Assembly (NCBI RefSeq): GCF_000731095.1
Contig: NZ_JMTZ01000010.1
Span: 62,001-126,000, forward strand
Length of the DNA stretch: 64,000 nt
Reading direction: 5' to 3'
DNA from: Lysobacter antibioticus
GTDB taxonomy: Bacteria; Pseudomonadota; Gammaproteobacteria; Xanthomonadales; Xanthomonadaceae
Position 1 is the first letter of the stretch; every line of letters starts with the position of its first letter. Shown one piece after another: positions 43,658 through 52,983 of the stretch. A program made the position numbers and the translations under genes. The notes under the pieces were generated by a model that was given only the letters and a program-made list of their open reading frames with translations, was not told the origin of the DNA and did not search any database.

Positions 43658-44161
43658 ATGGAAGAAACGCAGAATCCGTACGCCGCGCCGAATGCGCCGG
43701 CGCTGCCGAATGCCGAATGGCAACAAACCGTACGCGCCGACCGCGGCATGCGCCTGGTCGCCCGCTTGATCGACGGCGGCCTGTATCTGGTGTGTTTCCT
43801 GCCGATGTTCATCGCCGTCGCGATCGATCCGGAAAGCAAGGAACCCTCGGCGATCCAGATGGCCATGATGGGCCTGAGCTTCATGCTCATGCTCGGCCTG
43901 TTCGTCTACAACCTCGTCCTGCTCAACGAGAGCGGCCAGACCCTCGGCAAACGCTGGATCGGCATCAAGATCGTGCGCACCGACGGCACCCCGGCGTCGC
44001 TCGGCCGCATCCTCGGCCTGCGCATGTTCGTGATCGCCCTGATCGAGGCGATTCCCTGCCTCGGCAGCGTCTTCGCCCTGGTCAACGTGCTGTGGATCTT
44101 CGGCGAAGACAGCCTGTGCCTGCATGACCTGATGGCGGATACGAAGGTCATCAACGCCTGA
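43658..44161 (+). CDS. RDD-family membrane protein
   Basis: The product is 167 residues from ATG 43658, with a CAGGGAG ribosome site. It has the RDD signature 'RLVARLIDGGLYLVCFLPMF', then helices 'MMGLSFMLMLGLFVYNLVLL' and 'FVIALIEAIPCLGSVFALVN', with 'GQTLGKRWIGIKIVRTDG' and 'LCLHDLMADTKV' between and after them. Function of RDD proteins is poorly defined (transport or membrane scaffolding proposed). It starts a string of overlapping genes ending with MoxR and DUF58; the next gene overlaps its stop. Confidence 0.9.
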   Translation: MEETQNPYAAPNAPALPNAEWQQTVRADRGMRLVARLIDGGLYLVCFLPMFIAVAIDPESKEPSAIQMAMMGLSFMLMLGLFVYNLVLLNESGQTLGKRWIGIKIVRTDGTPASLGRILGLRMFVIALIEAIPCLGSVFALVNVLWIFGEDSLCLHDLMADTKVINA

Positions 44162-44844
44162 TGCTCGACACGTACCGCCAGGTGGTGACGCCGGAGGGCG
44201 TGGCCTTGCACCTGCGCGCGGCCGGACCGGTACCGCGCGCGCTGGCCTGGATGATCGACCTGGCGTTGCGCGCGGTCATCTACGTGGCCCTGTTCCGCGC
44301 CCTGGTCGGCCTGTTCGGCGAGGCCGGCAACGCCATCCTGGGCTTGGCCGTGTTCGTGATGACCTGGTTCTATCAGGTGCTGTTCGAGGTTCTCATGCAG
44401 GGCCGCACGCCCGGCAAGTGGGCGCTCGGCCTGCGCGTGGTCGCCGCCGACGGCGCCCCTGTCGGCTGGATGGCGTCGTTCACCCGCAACCTGCTGCGCG
44501 TCGTCGATGCGCTGCCGGTCTGCTATGCGGTCGGCCTGATCACCAGCCTCATCGATCCCTGGGGCCGCCGCCTCGGCGACATGGTCGCCGGCACCCTGGT
44601 CGTGCATGCCGCGCGCCAGACCGACATCCGCGCCGCCGCGGTCAGCCCGCCGCTGGCGCCGTCGATGGTGTTGCTGCCGCACGAGCAGGCCGCGGTGGTC
44701 GCGTTCGCCGAGCGCGGCCCGAACCTGACCGCGGCGCGCCAGGCCGAACTCGCCGACCTGACCGAAGCGCTGACCCAGGCCCGCGGCGAAACCGCGGTGA
44801 TGCGCCTGTACGGCATCGCCAACTGGTTGCTGGGGCGGCGATGA
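44161..44844 (+). CDS. RDD-family membrane protein, second copy
   Basis: The product is 227 residues. RDD core: 'RALAWMIDLALRAVIYVALF', 'GNAILGLAVFVMTWFYQVLF', 'GRTPGKWALGLRVVAADGAP' and 'DPWGRRLGDMVAGTLVVHAA'. A soluble C-terminal helical extension follows (about 155-227). Its start overlaps the previous RDD stop by 1 bp and its stop overlaps the SpoIIM-like start by 4 bp, so translation is coupled along this operon. The two RDD proteins differ strongly, so this is not a recent duplication. Confidence 0.9.
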   Translation: MLDTYRQVVTPEGVALHLRAAGPVPRALAWMIDLALRAVIYVALFRALVGLFGEAGNAILGLAVFVMTWFYQVLFEVLMQGRTPGKWALGLRVVAADGAPVGWMASFTRNLLRVVDALPVCYAVGLITSLIDPWGRRLGDMVAGTLVVHAARQTDIRAAAVSPPLAPSMVLLPHEQAAVVAFAERGPNLTAARQAELADLTEALTQARGETAVMRLYGIANWLLGRR

Positions 44845-45857
44845 GGCAGGAGCATTTCGTCGCCCGTCATGAGGCCGAGTGGCGCGAACTCGAGCGCTGG
44901 CTGGAGATGCGCGCCTCGAGCGCACGCAACGCCCGCAGCCATCGCCGCGACTGGACCGGCCTGCGCGACGACAAGATTCCCGAGCGCCACCGTCGCCTGT
45001 GCCAGCAACTGGCCCTGGCGCGGCGGCGCGGCTACAGCGCGGTGGTCACCGACCGCCTGCAGCAACTCATGCAACGCGGCCACAGCGTGCTGTACCGGAC
45101 CAAGCCGGTGCACTGGCGGCGTTCGGCCGAGTACTTATTGGCCGGTTTCCCGCGCCTGGTCCGCGCCGAGTGGCGCTGCATGCTGGCCGCGGCGCTGCTG
45201 TTCTGGCTGCCGCTGATCAGCATCTTCGTCGCCATCCAGGTGCGCCCGGAACTCGCCGCCGGCCTGTTCGACGCGCAGTCGCTGGTCCGCTTCGAGCAGA
45301 TGTACGACCCGGCCCGGCCCGACAGCGCCCTGGGCCGCACCAACGAAGACGACCTGCAGATGTTCGCCCACTACATCGGCAACAACGTCGGCATCGGTTT
45401 CCAGACCTTCGCCAGCGGCCTGGTGGCCGGGCTCGGCACGGTGTTCGTGCTGATCTTCAACGGCGTGATGATCGGCGGCGTCGCCGGGCATCTGCAGGCG
45501 GTCGGCCACGGTGAACCCTTCTGGCGCTTCGTCGCCGGCCATTCGGCGCCCGAGCTCACCGCCATCGTCATTTCCGGCGGCGCCGGCCTGCGCTTGGGCC
45601 TGAGCCTGATCGCGCCCGGGCAGCGCCGGCGCATCGATTCGCTGATCCATGGCGGCCGCCGCGGCGCGTTGATCTGCATCGGCGTGTTCGCGATGCTGGT
45701 GTTCGCGGCGTTCGTCGAAGCGTTCTGGTCGTCGATCGGCAGCGTGCCGGCGGCGATCAAGTACGGCGTCGGCCTGGCGTTGTGGGTGTTGGTCGGCCTG
45801 TGGTTGCTGCGCGGCGGGCGTAACGCCGTCCACCGCGACGACGAAGACGCGGCATGA
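44841..45857 (+). CDS. SpoIIM-family (stage II sporulation protein M-like) membrane protein
   Basis: The product is 338 residues from ATG 44841. A helical, basic cytoplasmic N-terminus (1 to ~110) precedes membrane helices: 'CMLAAALLFWLPLISIFVAI', 'NNVGIGFQTFASGLVAGLGT', 'ALICIGVFAMLVFAAFVEAF' and 'AAIKYGVGLALWVLVGLWLL'. The conserved 'NNVGIGFQTFASG' and 'HSAPELTAIVISGGAGLRLG' identify the SpoIIM/DUF95 family. In non-sporulating bacteria it is regularly linked to MoxR operons. Role unknown. Confidence 0.9.
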   Translation: MRQEHFVARHEAEWRELERWLEMRASSARNARSHRRDWTGLRDDKIPERHRRLCQQLALARRRGYSAVVTDRLQQLMQRGHSVLYRTKPVHWRRSAEYLLAGFPRLVRAEWRCMLAAALLFWLPLISIFVAIQVRPELAAGLFDAQSLVRFEQMYDPARPDSALGRTNEDDLQMFAHYIGNNVGIGFQTFASGLVAGLGTVFVLIFNGVMIGGVAGHLQAVGHGEPFWRFVAGHSAPELTAIVISGGAGLRLGLSLIAPGQRRRIDSLIHGGRRGALICIGVFAMLVFAAFVEAFWSSIGSVPAAIKYGVGLALWVLVGLWLLRGGRNAVHRDDEDAA

Positions 45858-47530
45858 AGCTCGAAGCGCTGACGGTTTCGCTGCGCCCGCGCACTGCGTG
45901 GGAAGCCTGCGAGCTCGGCATGGCCCTGGTGCGCAGCCAGGCCGGCGCGATCTGGAAGCCGTGGCTGCTGGTGACCTTGCCGATCCTGGTGCTGCTCAAT
46001 GCCGCCGGCTGGGCCCTCGACCTGTTGTGGTTGTCGGGCCTGCTGATGTGGTGGCTCAAGCCCTGGTTCGATCGCATCCCGCTGTTCGTGATTTCGCGCG
46101 CGGTGTTCGGCGAAACCCCGAGCACGCGCCAGACCGTGCGCGCGCAACTGCGCTGGGGCGCGCGCTGGTGGCTGCCGTATCTGACCTGGCGCCGGCTCAG
46201 CCCGGCCCGGCCCTTGTACCTGCCGGTGGACCTGCTGGAAGGCGGCGACGGCGCCGAGGCGCGCCAGCGCCGTTCCGCGCTCGGCGCGCCGGTGTACGGC
46301 GTGTGCGCGCTGCTGACCTTGGTCTGCGTGCATTTCGAGTTCGCGATCATCATCGGCAGCGTGCTCGGCGGCCTGATGTTCGTGCCGTTCGATTACCTGC
46401 CCGACACCTTCAAGTCGTTGATCGAAGCGATCGGAGTGGAGCCGCAATGGCTCAGCGCCTTGTTCAACGTGCTGGCCTGGGGCGCGGTCAGCGTGATCGA
46501 GCCGTTCTACGTCGGCGCCGGCTTCGGGCTGTATCTCAACCGCCGTACCCAGATCGAAGGCTGGGACATCGAGATCGTGTTCCGCCGCCTGCGCGCGCGC
46601 CTTACCGCCGCGGCTGCGCCGATGCTGCTGGTGCTGTGCGCGATGATCGGCTTCTCGCCGGACGCCGCCGCGCAAACGCCGCCTGCAGTCGAGACCAGTG
46701 TCGCCGCGAGCACGGACACGCAAACGGACGCGGGCGAGGACGTTGTCGCCGCCGACAGCGAAGACGAGGAAGCGGAAGCCGAAGCGCCGGCCGAGGCGCC
46801 GATCCGCGATTACCTCGAAGACGGCAAGAAAGCGCGCCGCCTGCCGTCGACGCTCGGCGAGGTCTACCGCGACGGCCGCAGCGACGACCGCGGCCTGCGC
46901 GATGCGGTCGCCCGGGCGATGAAAGATCCGACCGTCGACCCCAAGCGCAAGCAGAGCGTCTGGAAAGCCAAGTCCGAGAGCACGAAGAAGAAATCCGAGG
47001 ACAAGCGCGATCAAGCCATCAACGAGGGCCTGTTCAAGGGCCTTAGCGGCGGCGTGGCGGGCTTCCTGCAAGTGCTGATGTGGGGCGTGGTGGCCTTGAT
47101 CGTCGTCGCCCTGCTGCTGACCGCCTCGCGCTGGCTCGGCTGGTTCCGCGACGGCGGCATCGAAGAGGACGAGGCGCCCGGCGACGTGCGCAACGCGCCG
47201 TTGCCCGAACACGAGCCGCTGCCCGACGACATTCCGACCGCGATCCGCCGCCTGTGGCAGGCCGGCCGCCGTCGCGATGCGCTGGCCTTGATGTACCGCG
47301 CCGCGGTCGAATCGATGGCGCAACGCGCCGACATCGTATTGGTGCCGGGCGCGACCGAGGCCCAGTGCCTGCGCGCCTCGCGCAAGCTGGCCTCGGCCGA
47401 GGACCGCGAGGCCTTCGCGCGCGCGGTGCGCACCTGGCAGTACGCGGCCTATGCCGAAACCCTGCCGAGCGGCGACGACTTCGACGATCTGGTGGGCCAG
47501 CTGAGCCGGCGTTTCGGGTGGGCGGCATGA
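45854..47530 (+). CDS. DUF4129-domain membrane protein
   Basis: The product is 558 residues. The N-terminal half has several membrane helices ('LLVTLPILVLLNAAGWALDL', 'FEFAIIIGSVLGGLMFVPFD'). A long acidic, low-complexity linker follows (about 275-320, 'DEEAEAEAPAEAPIRDYL'), then another helix ('VLMWGVVALIVVALLLTASR'). The C-terminal DUF4129-type helical domain is 'IPTAIRRLWQAGRRRDALAL' to 'LVGQLSRRF'. DUF4129 is found with MoxR/DUF58 systems and in transglutaminase-like proteins. It overlaps both neighbours by 4 bp. Confidence 0.85.
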   Translation: MKLEALTVSLRPRTAWEACELGMALVRSQAGAIWKPWLLVTLPILVLLNAAGWALDLLWLSGLLMWWLKPWFDRIPLFVISRAVFGETPSTRQTVRAQLRWGARWWLPYLTWRRLSPARPLYLPVDLLEGGDGAEARQRRSALGAPVYGVCALLTLVCVHFEFAIIIGSVLGGLMFVPFDYLPDTFKSLIEAIGVEPQWLSALFNVLAWGAVSVIEPFYVGAGFGLYLNRRTQIEGWDIEIVFRRLRARLTAAAAPMLLVLCAMIGFSPDAAAQTPPAVETSVAASTDTQTDAGEDVVAADSEDEEAEAEAPAEAPIRDYLEDGKKARRLPSTLGEVYRDGRSDDRGLRDAVARAMKDPTVDPKRKQSVWKAKSESTKKKSEDKRDQAINEGLFKGLSGGVAGFLQVLMWGVVALIVVALLLTASRWLGWFRDGGIEEDEAPGDVRNAPLPEHEPLPDDIPTAIRRLWQAGRRRDALALMYRAAVESMAQRADIVLVPGATEAQCLRASRKLASAEDREAFARAVRTWQYAAYAETLPSGDDFDDLVGQLSRRFGWAA

Positions 47531-48753
47531 ACCGCGCCGGCCTGAGCCTCGTCGGCGCCGGTGCGGCCCTGCTGATCGTGCTGGTGCTGATCGTCGGCGC
47601 GCTGTGGCGCCGCGACTACCACAAGGTCGAGGAAACCGTCGCCGCCGCGCGCAGCGGCGAGGCCGCGAGCAACCCGCTGTATGTGCTCAAGCTTGCCCTG
47701 CAACGCGACAAGGTCAAGGTCGAGGCGCGCCAGCGTCTGCAACTGTCGACCCACCCGCTGCAGACGCGCGACACGGTGCTGATCTACCGTGACCCGCGCA
47801 CGCTGGCCGCCAGCGAAGCCGAGGCCCTGCTCGGCTGGGTCGAGCGCGGCGGCCATCTGATCGTGCGCACGCCGCCGCTGCAGGACCAGGTCGGCGATTC
47901 GCCGGTGCCGGTGCTCGATGCGCTCGGCATCACCCTGCTCGATGCCAGCGACGCCGCCGATCCGGAGTACCTGCGTAACGAATGCGTCGGCCTGTACGAG
48001 CGCGGCCTGGAGCCGCAGCAGGTGTTCTGCTCGGCGCGCCGTTTCTATTTTTACAACAGCGACGCCGACCCCGATTACGCCTGGGGCGGCGAGGACAGCG
48101 CCTACGTCTACGTGCGCTTGCCGCGCGGCAAGGGCCATGTCGACGTGCTCGCGGACCTGGATTTCCTGTCCAACCGCACCGGCACCGGCAACCCCTTGCT
48201 CGACAGCATCGGCATGGGCGACGACGAGATCGCCGCGCCGGCCAATGCCGCATTCGCGCGCCAGGTGCTGGCGCCGAACTACCGCGCCGGCACCGTGCAC
48301 CTGATCTACGCCGCCGAAGTGCCGAAGCTGTGGAAGACCCTGCTGCGCGACAGCTGGATGGCCTGGTTGCCGCTGCTGCTGTGCCTGCTCGGCTGGCTGT
48401 GGCAACGCACCCAGCGCTTCGGTCCGCTGCGCCCGGCACCGGCGCTGGAGCGGCGTTCGCTGCTCGAACACATCGTCGCCAGCGGCGAGCACGTCTATCG
48501 CTACGGTTACGGCCCGCGCCTGTACGAATCGGCGCGCCGCGCCTTCATCGCCCGCCTGCGCCGCCGCGATCCCTACGCCGCCGCGCTCGACGGCGAGCCG
48601 CAGATCGCGTTGTTGATCGAGCGCTTCAAGGCCGATCCGGCGCCGATCGCCGCCAACGACATCCGCGACGCCCTCACTCCGCCGCCGGCACGCGACCACG
48701 CCGCGTTCCGCGCCCGCATCGCCACTTTGATCCGCATGAGAAACCGCTTATGA
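47527..48753 (+). CDS. DUF4350-domain membrane protein
   Basis: The product is 408 residues from ATG 47527 (4-bp overlap upstream). It has an N-terminal helix 'GAALLIVLVLIVGALWRRDY', then a periplasmic-facing Rossmann-like DUF4350 domain ('TVLIYRDPRTLAASEAEALL', 'WVERGGHLIVRTPPL'). A helix at about 280-300 ('WMAWLPLLLCLLGWLW') and a cytoplasmic helical C-terminal region follow. In MoxR operons this protein sits between DUF4129 and the ATPase, as here. It probably forms part of a membrane complex remodelled by MoxR (inference). Confidence 0.87.
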   Translation: MNRAGLSLVGAGAALLIVLVLIVGALWRRDYHKVEETVAAARSGEAASNPLYVLKLALQRDKVKVEARQRLQLSTHPLQTRDTVLIYRDPRTLAASEAEALLGWVERGGHLIVRTPPLQDQVGDSPVPVLDALGITLLDASDAADPEYLRNECVGLYERGLEPQQVFCSARRFYFYNSDADPDYAWGGEDSAYVYVRLPRGKGHVDVLADLDFLSNRTGTGNPLLDSIGMGDDEIAAPANAAFARQVLAPNYRAGTVHLIYAAEVPKLWKTLLRDSWMAWLPLLLCLLGWLWQRTQRFGPLRPAPALERRSLLEHIVASGEHVYRYGYGPRLYESARRAFIARLRRRDPYAAALDGEPQIALLIERFKADPAPIAANDIRDALTPPPARDHAAFRARIATLIRMRNRL

Positions 48754-49739
48754 GCCTCGACGCCGCTCCGCTCGTCCCGATCACCGGCACCGCGCTGGCC
48801 GAACGCGCCGCCGCCGTGCGCGACGAAGTCGGCAAGGCCTTCATCGGCCAGGCCGACGTGCTCGACCAGATCCTGATTGCCCTGCTCGCCGGCGGCCACG
48901 CGCTGCTCGAAGGCGTGCCCGGGCTCGGCAAGACCCTGGTCGTGCGCGCGCTGTCCAAGGCCCTGGACTGCGGCTATGCCCGCGTCCAGTTCACCCCCGA
49001 CCTGATGCCCAGCGACATCAGCGGCCATGCGGTCTACGACCCCAAGACCGAGAGCTTCAACATCCGCCGCGGCCCGGTATTCACCAACCTGCTGCTCGCC
49101 GACGAAATCAACCGCGCCCCGGCCAAGACCCAGTCGGCGCTGCTGGAGGCGATGCAGGAACTGCAGGTGACGATCGAAGGCCACAGCTTCGAGTTGCCGC
49201 CGCCGTTCCTGACCCTGGCCACGCAGAACCCGGTCGAACAGGAAGGCACCTATCCCTTGCCGGAGGCGCAGCTCGATCGCTTCCTGCTGAAGATCCTGAT
49301 CGGCTACCCGACCCGCGCCGACGAAAAGCGCATGGTCACCGCGGTCAGCCTAGGCCGCAGCGCGTCGGACTTCGATCTGTCGCAGGTGCGGCGCGTGCTC
49401 GGCCCGGAAGAGATCGTCGCCATGCAGCAGGGCACTGCCCTGGTGCGCGTCGACGAGACGGTGATCGACTACGTCGTGCGCATCGTCGGCACCACCCGCG
49501 ACTGGGCCGGCATCGCCCTCGGCGCCGGTCCGCGCGGCAGTCTCGCCCTGGTGCGCGCGGCGCGCGCGCAAGCGGTGCTGTCGGGGCGCGATTTCGTCAC
49601 CCCCGACGACGTGCGCGAGATCGCCAAGCCGGCCCTGCGCCATCGCATCGCGCTCGCGCCCGAGCTGCAGATCGAAGGCCAGTCGCCCGACGACGTGTTG
49701 CAGGCGCTGTTGGCCAAGGTCGAAGCGCCCCGGCAATGA
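48750..49739 (+). CDS. MoxR-family AAA+ ATPase
   Basis: The product is 329 residues from ATG 48750. 'KAFIGQADVLDQILIALLAG' is the MoxR leader. Walker A is 'LLEGVPGLGKTLVVRAL', Walker B 'LLLADEINRAPAKTQSALLE', sensor 1 'LTLATQNPVEQEGTYPLPEA' and a sensor-2 Arg lies further on. It is a chaperone-like ATPase that typically works with a VWA or DUF58 partner on membrane or metalloprotein substrates. The DUF58 gene overlaps its stop by 4 bp. Confidence 0.95.
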   Translation: MSLDAAPLVPITGTALAERAAAVRDEVGKAFIGQADVLDQILIALLAGGHALLEGVPGLGKTLVVRALSKALDCGYARVQFTPDLMPSDISGHAVYDPKTESFNIRRGPVFTNLLLADEINRAPAKTQSALLEAMQELQVTIEGHSFELPPPFLTLATQNPVEQEGTYPLPEAQLDRFLLKILIGYPTRADEKRMVTAVSLGRSASDFDLSQVRRVLGPEEIVAMQQGTALVRVDETVIDYVVRIVGTTRDWAGIALGAGPRGSLALVRAARAQAVLSGRDFVTPDDVREIAKPALRHRIALAPELQIEGQSPDDVLQALLAKVEAPRQ

Positions 49740-51127
49740 GCCGCGCCGCGCCACCGCCGCTGCCAGTCACCGCCGCCAGCGCCGGCCTGACGGTGCCGCG
49801 CGACCGCGCCCTGCCGCGTCGCGGTTGGGCACGGCCGGCGCCGCGCTGGATCTGGCTCGCGCTGCCGTGGTCGGCGCTCGGCCTGGCCGCGAGCGTGGGT
49901 TGGGTGCAAGCCGCGGCCTGGCAGGTGGCGACCCTCGTCATCGTGCTGCTCGCGATCGTCGATCTGTTGCGTCTGCTGTACGCGCCGACGCCGCGGGCGA
50001 GGCGCAGCATGCACGACACCTGGGCGATCGGCGTCGAACGCCCGGTCACCCTCGAATTCGAGGCCGATCGCCGGCAACGCCTGGATGCCTTCGACTTGCA
50101 TCCCGGCAACTGGAGCATGCGCAACCTGCCGCGCCGGATCGACCTGCGTCGCGGCGAGAGCGCCAGCTTCGAGTACGAACTGCGCCCCGGTATGCGCGGC
50201 GATTTCCAGTTCGACGGCGTGCAACTGCGCCTGCACTCGCCGTGGGGGCTGTGGTGGCAGTCGCGCATCGGCGGCGAGATCCAGCGCGTGCGCGTGTTCC
50301 CCAACTTCGCGCCGCTGGCCAAGTTCGCGATGTTCAGCGCCGAACAGGCCTCGCGCCTGGTCGGTGCGCACGTCAAGCGCCGTCGCGGCGAAGGCACCGA
50401 CTTCCATCAGATGCGCGAATACCGCGTCGGCGACAGCCTGCGCCAGATCGACTGGAAAGCGACCGCGCGTGCGCGCCGGTTGATCTCGCGCGAGTACCAG
50501 GACGAGCGTAATCAACAACTGGTGCTGATGCTCGACACCGGTCGCCGCCTGATGGCGCGCGACGGCGAGCATTCGCATTTCGACCATGTGCTCGACGCGG
50601 CCCTGGTCGTGGCCTATCTGGCTTTGCGCCAGGGCGACGGCGTCGGCCTGCTGGCCAGCGGCGGCGAAAGCCGCTGGGTGCCGCCGCAGCGCGGTGTCGG
50701 CGCGATCGACAACCTGCTGCGCGCCAGCTACGCCCTGCAGCCGCAGCCGGTCGCGACCGACTTCCTCGCCGCGGCGACCGAACTGTCGTTGCGCCAACGC
50801 CGCCGTTCGTTGGTGATGCTGGTGACCAACCTGCGCGACGAGGACATGGACGACCTGCTCGCCGCCGTGCGCATGCTGCGTGGTCGCCATCTGGTCTGCG
50901 TCGCCAGCCTGCGCGAAGGCTCGCTGGATCAGGCGCTCGCCGAAGAAGTCGCCGACCTGCCCGGTGCGATCCGCGCCGGCGCCACCGCGCAATACCTCGA
51001 ACACCGCGTCGCCGCCCACGAAGCCCTGCGCAACCACGGGGTGATGGTGCTGGACGTCAGCTGCGATCAGCTGGCGGCATCCTTGGTCGAGAAGTACCTG
51101 GCGGTGAAGCGCGACGGCTTGCTTTGA
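49736..51127 (+). CDS. DUF58-domain protein
   Basis: The product is 463 residues. It has two N-terminal membrane helices ('PRWIWLALPWSALGLAASVG', 'VATLVIVLLAIVDLLRLLYA') and a beta-rich middle. The DUF58 signature is 'RRGEGTDFHQMREYRVGDSL' with 'RQIDWKATARARRLISREYQ', followed by a VWA-like part containing 'LVLMLDTGRRL'. It is the usual partner of the MoxR ATPase and the last gene of this seven-gene overlapping operon. The substrate is unknown. Confidence 0.93.
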   Translation: MSRAAPPPLPVTAASAGLTVPRDRALPRRGWARPAPRWIWLALPWSALGLAASVGWVQAAAWQVATLVIVLLAIVDLLRLLYAPTPRARRSMHDTWAIGVERPVTLEFEADRRQRLDAFDLHPGNWSMRNLPRRIDLRRGESASFEYELRPGMRGDFQFDGVQLRLHSPWGLWWQSRIGGEIQRVRVFPNFAPLAKFAMFSAEQASRLVGAHVKRRRGEGTDFHQMREYRVGDSLRQIDWKATARARRLISREYQDERNQQLVLMLDTGRRLMARDGEHSHFDHVLDAALVVAYLALRQGDGVGLLASGGESRWVPPQRGVGAIDNLLRASYALQPQPVATDFLAAATELSLRQRRRSLVMLVTNLRDEDMDDLLAAVRMLRGRHLVCVASLREGSLDQALAEEVADLPGAIRAGATAQYLEHRVAAHEALRNHGVMVLDVSCDQLAASLVEKYLAVKRDGLL

Positions 51128-51226
51128 GAATCCGCGAGCTGCTTGATGCGCTCGGCTAAGGCGGATCAAGACAACGTCAGCAGCAACAGCAACGGCAAAT
51201 CCCCCACGACCGCTACGCGCTCGTTC

Positions 51227-51319
51227 GCCCCCTTTTTCTAAGGGGGCAAAGGCAGGAGCGTCGTAGCAGGGCCGCAATCGCGACCCACACCTGCTGTTCC
51301 CCCACTTTGCAAAGGGGGG
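51227..51319. repeat. Two CCCCC...GGGGG imperfect palindromes
   Basis: GCCCCCTTTTTCTAAGGGGGC (51227-51247) and CCCCCACTTTGCAAAGGGGGG (51299-51319) are each inverted repeats and lie between convergent genes. They could act as transcription barriers. No gene is supported in 51128-51370. Confidence 0.7.
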
Positions 51320-51370
51320 CTCTAACCGCCGCATCGCCGCGTTCGAAGCCCTCGCGGCGACGCCGCACGC

Positions 51371-51634
51371 TCACCCCGGTCGGGTCTGCGCTTCCAGCCA
51401 GTCCAACCACTGCATCGCCTGCCCGCGATCCTCGCCGCACATCTCGCGCGATGGCTGCAGCGAACCGCAGAACGCCGGCCGCTCCGGCTTGCCGAACAAA
51501 CGACAGCGCAGTTCGTCGTCGAGTTGCACGCAGGGGATGCCGGCCGGTTTGCCGTGCGGCATGCCCGGGATCGGCGAGGTGATCGAAGGCGCGATGCAGC
51601 AGGCGCCGCAATGGCTGCGGCAGGCGAAGCTCAT
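51371..51634 (-). CDS. YkgJ-family cysteine-cluster protein
   Basis: The product is 87 residues from ATG 51634. '[20 protein letters not shown]' has the CxxxCxxCC cluster, with a further Cys in '[15 protein letters not shown]', '[14 protein letters not shown]'. Such UPF0153/YkgJ proteins are thought to bind zinc or iron. Overlaps the DUF952 gene by 4 bp, so translation is likely coupled. The biochemical role is unknown. Confidence 0.88.
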   Translation of the reverse strand: MSFACRSHCGACCIAPSITSPIPGMPHGKPAGIPCVQLDDELRCRLFGKPERPAFCGSLQPSREMCGEDRGQAMQWLDWLEAQTRPG

Positions 51635-52059
51635 GGCGGCGCCGTGAACGGCTCGACCGCGCGTACCGCGTCCAAGGGAATCGGCGCGTACACGTGCGGG
51701 AAATAATCGCCGCTGCGTTCGCTCCAGTCGTAGCGCAGGGTCGTGCCGAGCGCGGCCGCGTCGATGCTCAGCACAAGCAAGGCGCCGCGCCCGCGTTGAT
51801 GGCGTTCGATGACGCCGGCGAGTTGCGCCTGCGTCGCGCAATGCACGAAGCCTTCGCGCATCCAGCCGTCCGGGGCATAGGCGCCGGTGGCCTGCGCCCG
51901 GTGCCAGTCGGCCGGCGCGGCGAAATGAAAGATCGTGTCGGGGCGGGGGCCGGGGTGGGCGCCGGCGAAGTCCGCTCGCGGCGTCGGCTTGTGCTCGCCG
52001 GGGCCGGAAACGGTCGCGGCGCCGTCGTCGGGCGCCGCGTCGCGGTCGATCGCCGTCAT
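51631..52059 (-). CDS. DUF952-domain protein
   Basis: The product is 142 residues. A disordered N-terminus (1-38) is followed by the DUF952 core '[20 protein letters not shown]', '[18 protein letters not shown]', '[20 protein letters not shown]' and '[15 protein letters not shown]'. His residues in 'FVHCA' and 'FPHVY' are the conserved, possibly catalytic or binding residues. It resembles glutathione-transferase-associated or ADP-ribosyl-like small proteins. Function not established. Confidence 0.85.
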   Translation of the reverse strand: MTAIDRDAAPDDGAATVSGPGEHKPTPRADFAGAHPGPRPDTIFHFAAPADWHRAQATGAYAPDGWMREGFVHCATQAQLAGVIERHQRGRGALLVLSIDAAALGTTLRYDWSERSGDYFPHVYAPIPLDAVRAVEPFTAPP

Positions 52060-52066
52060 CGCCGGG

Positions 52067-52936
52067 TCAGTCGGCGGTGACCAGGGCGTCGGCGCGTTCG
52101 CGCAGCATCGCGTAGACCGGATCGGTGTCCGGGCGTTTGCGGTGCCAACGCTCGAAGCTCTCGGCGGCCTGTTCGACCAGCATGCCGAGCCCGTCGATGC
52201 GGTCGTGCGCGCCGGCGACCTTGGCCCAGGCCAGGAACGGAATCGCGACCTCGCCGTAGCTCAAGTCGACCGCGGCGGTGCGCGGCGTCGCCAGACTCAT
52301 CGGCAGGGTCGGCATGGCGTCGTCGCGCGCGGCCGAGGTGGCGTTGACGATCAGGTCGAAGTTGCCGAGCGTGGCGACGTCGGCGAGATAACGCGGATGC
52401 ACGCGGCCGGGCATGCCGAGCGCGTCGGCCAGGGCGTCGACGCGTTCGCTGGTGCGGTTGACGATGTAGAGATCGCCAATGCCGGCATCCAGCAGGGCCG
52501 GGGCCACGCCGCGCGCGGCGCCGCCGGCGCCGATCAGCAAGGTGCGGCGCGAACGCAGGTCCAGGCCGTGGCGTTCGGTGAGGTCGCGGATCAGGCCGGT
52601 GCCGTCGGTGTTGTCGCCTTCCCAGCCGGTCGCGCTGCGGATCAGGGTGTTGACCGCGCCGGCGCGTTGCGCGCGTTCGCTGAGGTGGCTGCAGATGCTC
52701 GCCGCGCGCGTCTTCAGCGGCAGGGTGATGTTGGCGCCGAGGCCGCCTTCGGCCGCGAACGCGGCGAGGGCGACGTCGAACTGCTCCGGCGCGGCGTCGA
52801 TGGCGGTGTATTCCAGGGCGATGCCGAGCTGGCGCCCGAACGCGGCATGGATGCGCGGCGACAGCGAGTGCGCGACCGGATGACCGAAGACCGCATAGCG
52901 AAGGACAGGGCTGGACGAACTGGAATCGATCGACAT
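52067..52936 (-). CDS. aroE: Shikimate dehydrogenase
   Basis: The product is 289 residues. '[20 protein letters not shown]' is the shikimate-binding start. Catalytic Lys75 is in '[12 protein letters not shown]', Asp111 in 'GDNTDGTGL', and the NADP loop is '[18 protein letters not shown]', with '[12 protein letters not shown]'. It reduces 3-dehydroshikimate in aromatic amino-acid synthesis. It lies 7 bp upstream of the DUF952 gene and is divergent from the PD40 gene. Confidence 0.96.
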   Translation of the reverse strand: MSIDSSSSSPVLRYAVFGHPVAHSLSPRIHAAFGRQLGIALEYTAIDAAPEQFDVALAAFAAEGGLGANITLPLKTRAASICSHLSERAQRAGAVNTLIRSATGWEGDNTDGTGLIRDLTERHGLDLRSRRTLLIGAGGAARGVAPALLDAGIGDLYIVNRTSERVDALADALGMPGRVHPRYLADVATLGNFDLIVNATSAARDDAMPTLPMSLATPRTAAVDLSYGEVAIPFLAWAKVAGAHDRIDGLGMLVEQAAESFERWHRKRPDTDPVYAMLRERADALVTAD

Positions 52937-52983
52937 GGACGCGCCTCGTTCTAGACTGGTGACCCTAGTTCGGGAGACGCACG

